NCBI GenBank assembly: GCA_964582985.1 | Contig: CAZOUM010000021.1 | Location: 1 to 42,543 of the forward strand | Reading direction: 5' to 3' | DNA: 42,543 nt | Origin: CAZQYB01 sp964582985 | GTDB lineage: Bacteria; Planctomycetota; Phycisphaerae; Sedimentisphaerales; Anaerobacaceae | Shown: one piece after another, positions 42,382 to 42,543 of the stretch | Numbering within the stretch: position 1 is the first letter of the stretch | Layout: every line of letters begins with the position of its first letter | Translations under genes and position numbers: made by a program | Notes under the pieces: model-generated | The model's input: the letters and a program-made list of their open reading frames with translations, nothing else | Databases searched by the model: none | Told to the model about the DNA's origin: nothing

Positions 42382-42543
42382 ATGATATCCACGTTCATGT
42401 ACGTCGACCAGAAATACAAGTTACTTCAGCAGAAACTAAAGGGCGGAGGAAAGGTAGTTGTTGCGTACTCCGGTGGGGTGGATAGTACGTTTTTGTTGAA
42501 GGCGGCGGTGGAGACGTTGGGGGCGGAGAATGTCTTGGCGTGT
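42382..42543 (+). CDS. larE: LarE-like PP-loop sulfur transferase, partial (cut by window end)
   Basis: The frame opens at ATG 42382 (an in-frame ATG at 42397 is an alternative) and runs out of the window after 54 residues. The segment KVVVAYSGGVDSTFLLKAA is the PP-loop ATP pyrophosphatase motif (SGGVDST), in the position and context typical of LarE, which sacrifices a cysteine sulfur to build the nickel-pincer cofactor of lactate racemase. Other PP-loop proteins with the same motif (for example other sulfur transferases) cannot be excluded because only the N-terminus is present. Confidence 0.6.
   Translation, partial: MISTFMYVDQKYKLLQQKLKGGGKVVVAYSGGVDSTFLLKAAVETLGAENVLAC

Overview
The window looks like a chromosomal segment of a Planctomycetota bacterium, most likely class Phycisphaerae. 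The evidence is several secreted proteins with single dockerin-like calcium-binding halves (a D-x-N/D-x-D pattern followed by an LAxDW/FAxxW tail), a LamG domain, a sulfatase-modifying-factor/sialidase fusion, a KDO/LPS-export gene pair, and intergenic DNA full of short degenerate repeats. The lineage is inferred from gene content only; there is no rRNA here.

Layout. 1-2300: an AT-rich accessory island with two minus-strand genes, one carrying an RX4H HEPN-like motif and one an HNH-type zinc-binding endonuclease-like domain. 2300-2900: repeat-rich DNA (a REP-like element, a purine minisatellite, heptamer arrays). 2924-5715: a secreted LamG/dockerin protein and a NIPSNAP-domain protein. 6108-11070: a fatty-acid-oxidation-type operon (etfB, etfA, acyl-CoA dehydrogenase, HAD phosphatase), interrupted by a four-helix-bundle (23S rRNA intervening-sequence type) gene framed by arrays of 7-bp repeats. 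11101-16447: a minus-strand envelope/RNA block (a very large LptC/OstA-like protein, KdsC, RNase E/G, DUF2344 protein). 16807-20179: two secreted dockerin-like paralogues that share an almost identical leader, the second preceded by a hairpin-rich leader and about 1.3 kb of gene-poor DNA. 21507-24354: a TIM-barrel isomerase, a CsgG/LpoB-like lipoprotein and dapB. 24436-28717: a four-gene run of uncharacterised proteins (small membrane protein, putative caspase-like hydrolase, large membrane-anchored protein, 39-residue membrane peptide). 28762-31904: CPBP protease, murA, AsmA-like protein. 32018-37228: a minus-strand run with a nitroreductase, a secreted protein, a two-helix membrane protein paired with SagB-type oxidoreductase, DUF3137, LemA and a half-size permease. 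37381-42543: tRNA-Tyr, FGE-sialidase fusion, URO-D-like protein, tRNA-Thr, a protein with four zinc ribbons and the start of larE.

How the genes relate. etfB/etfA/acyl-CoA dehydrogenase form an electron-transfer unit. kdsC and the LptC-like gene suggest an outer membrane with KDO-containing LPS; murA and dapB give peptidoglycan precursors. The secreted LamG, dockerin and sialidase proteins fit an organism that feeds on polysaccharides.

The strongest candidates for something undescribed are (i) the heptamer-array-flanked four-helix-bundle cassette at 8091-8567, whose arrays supply the stop codon of the upstream gene and the cassette's own stop, with an array lacking the gene at 40929, and (ii) the coupled putative caspase-like/membrane protein locus at 24436-28717. 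All functional statements come from reading the sequence; no database search was run.
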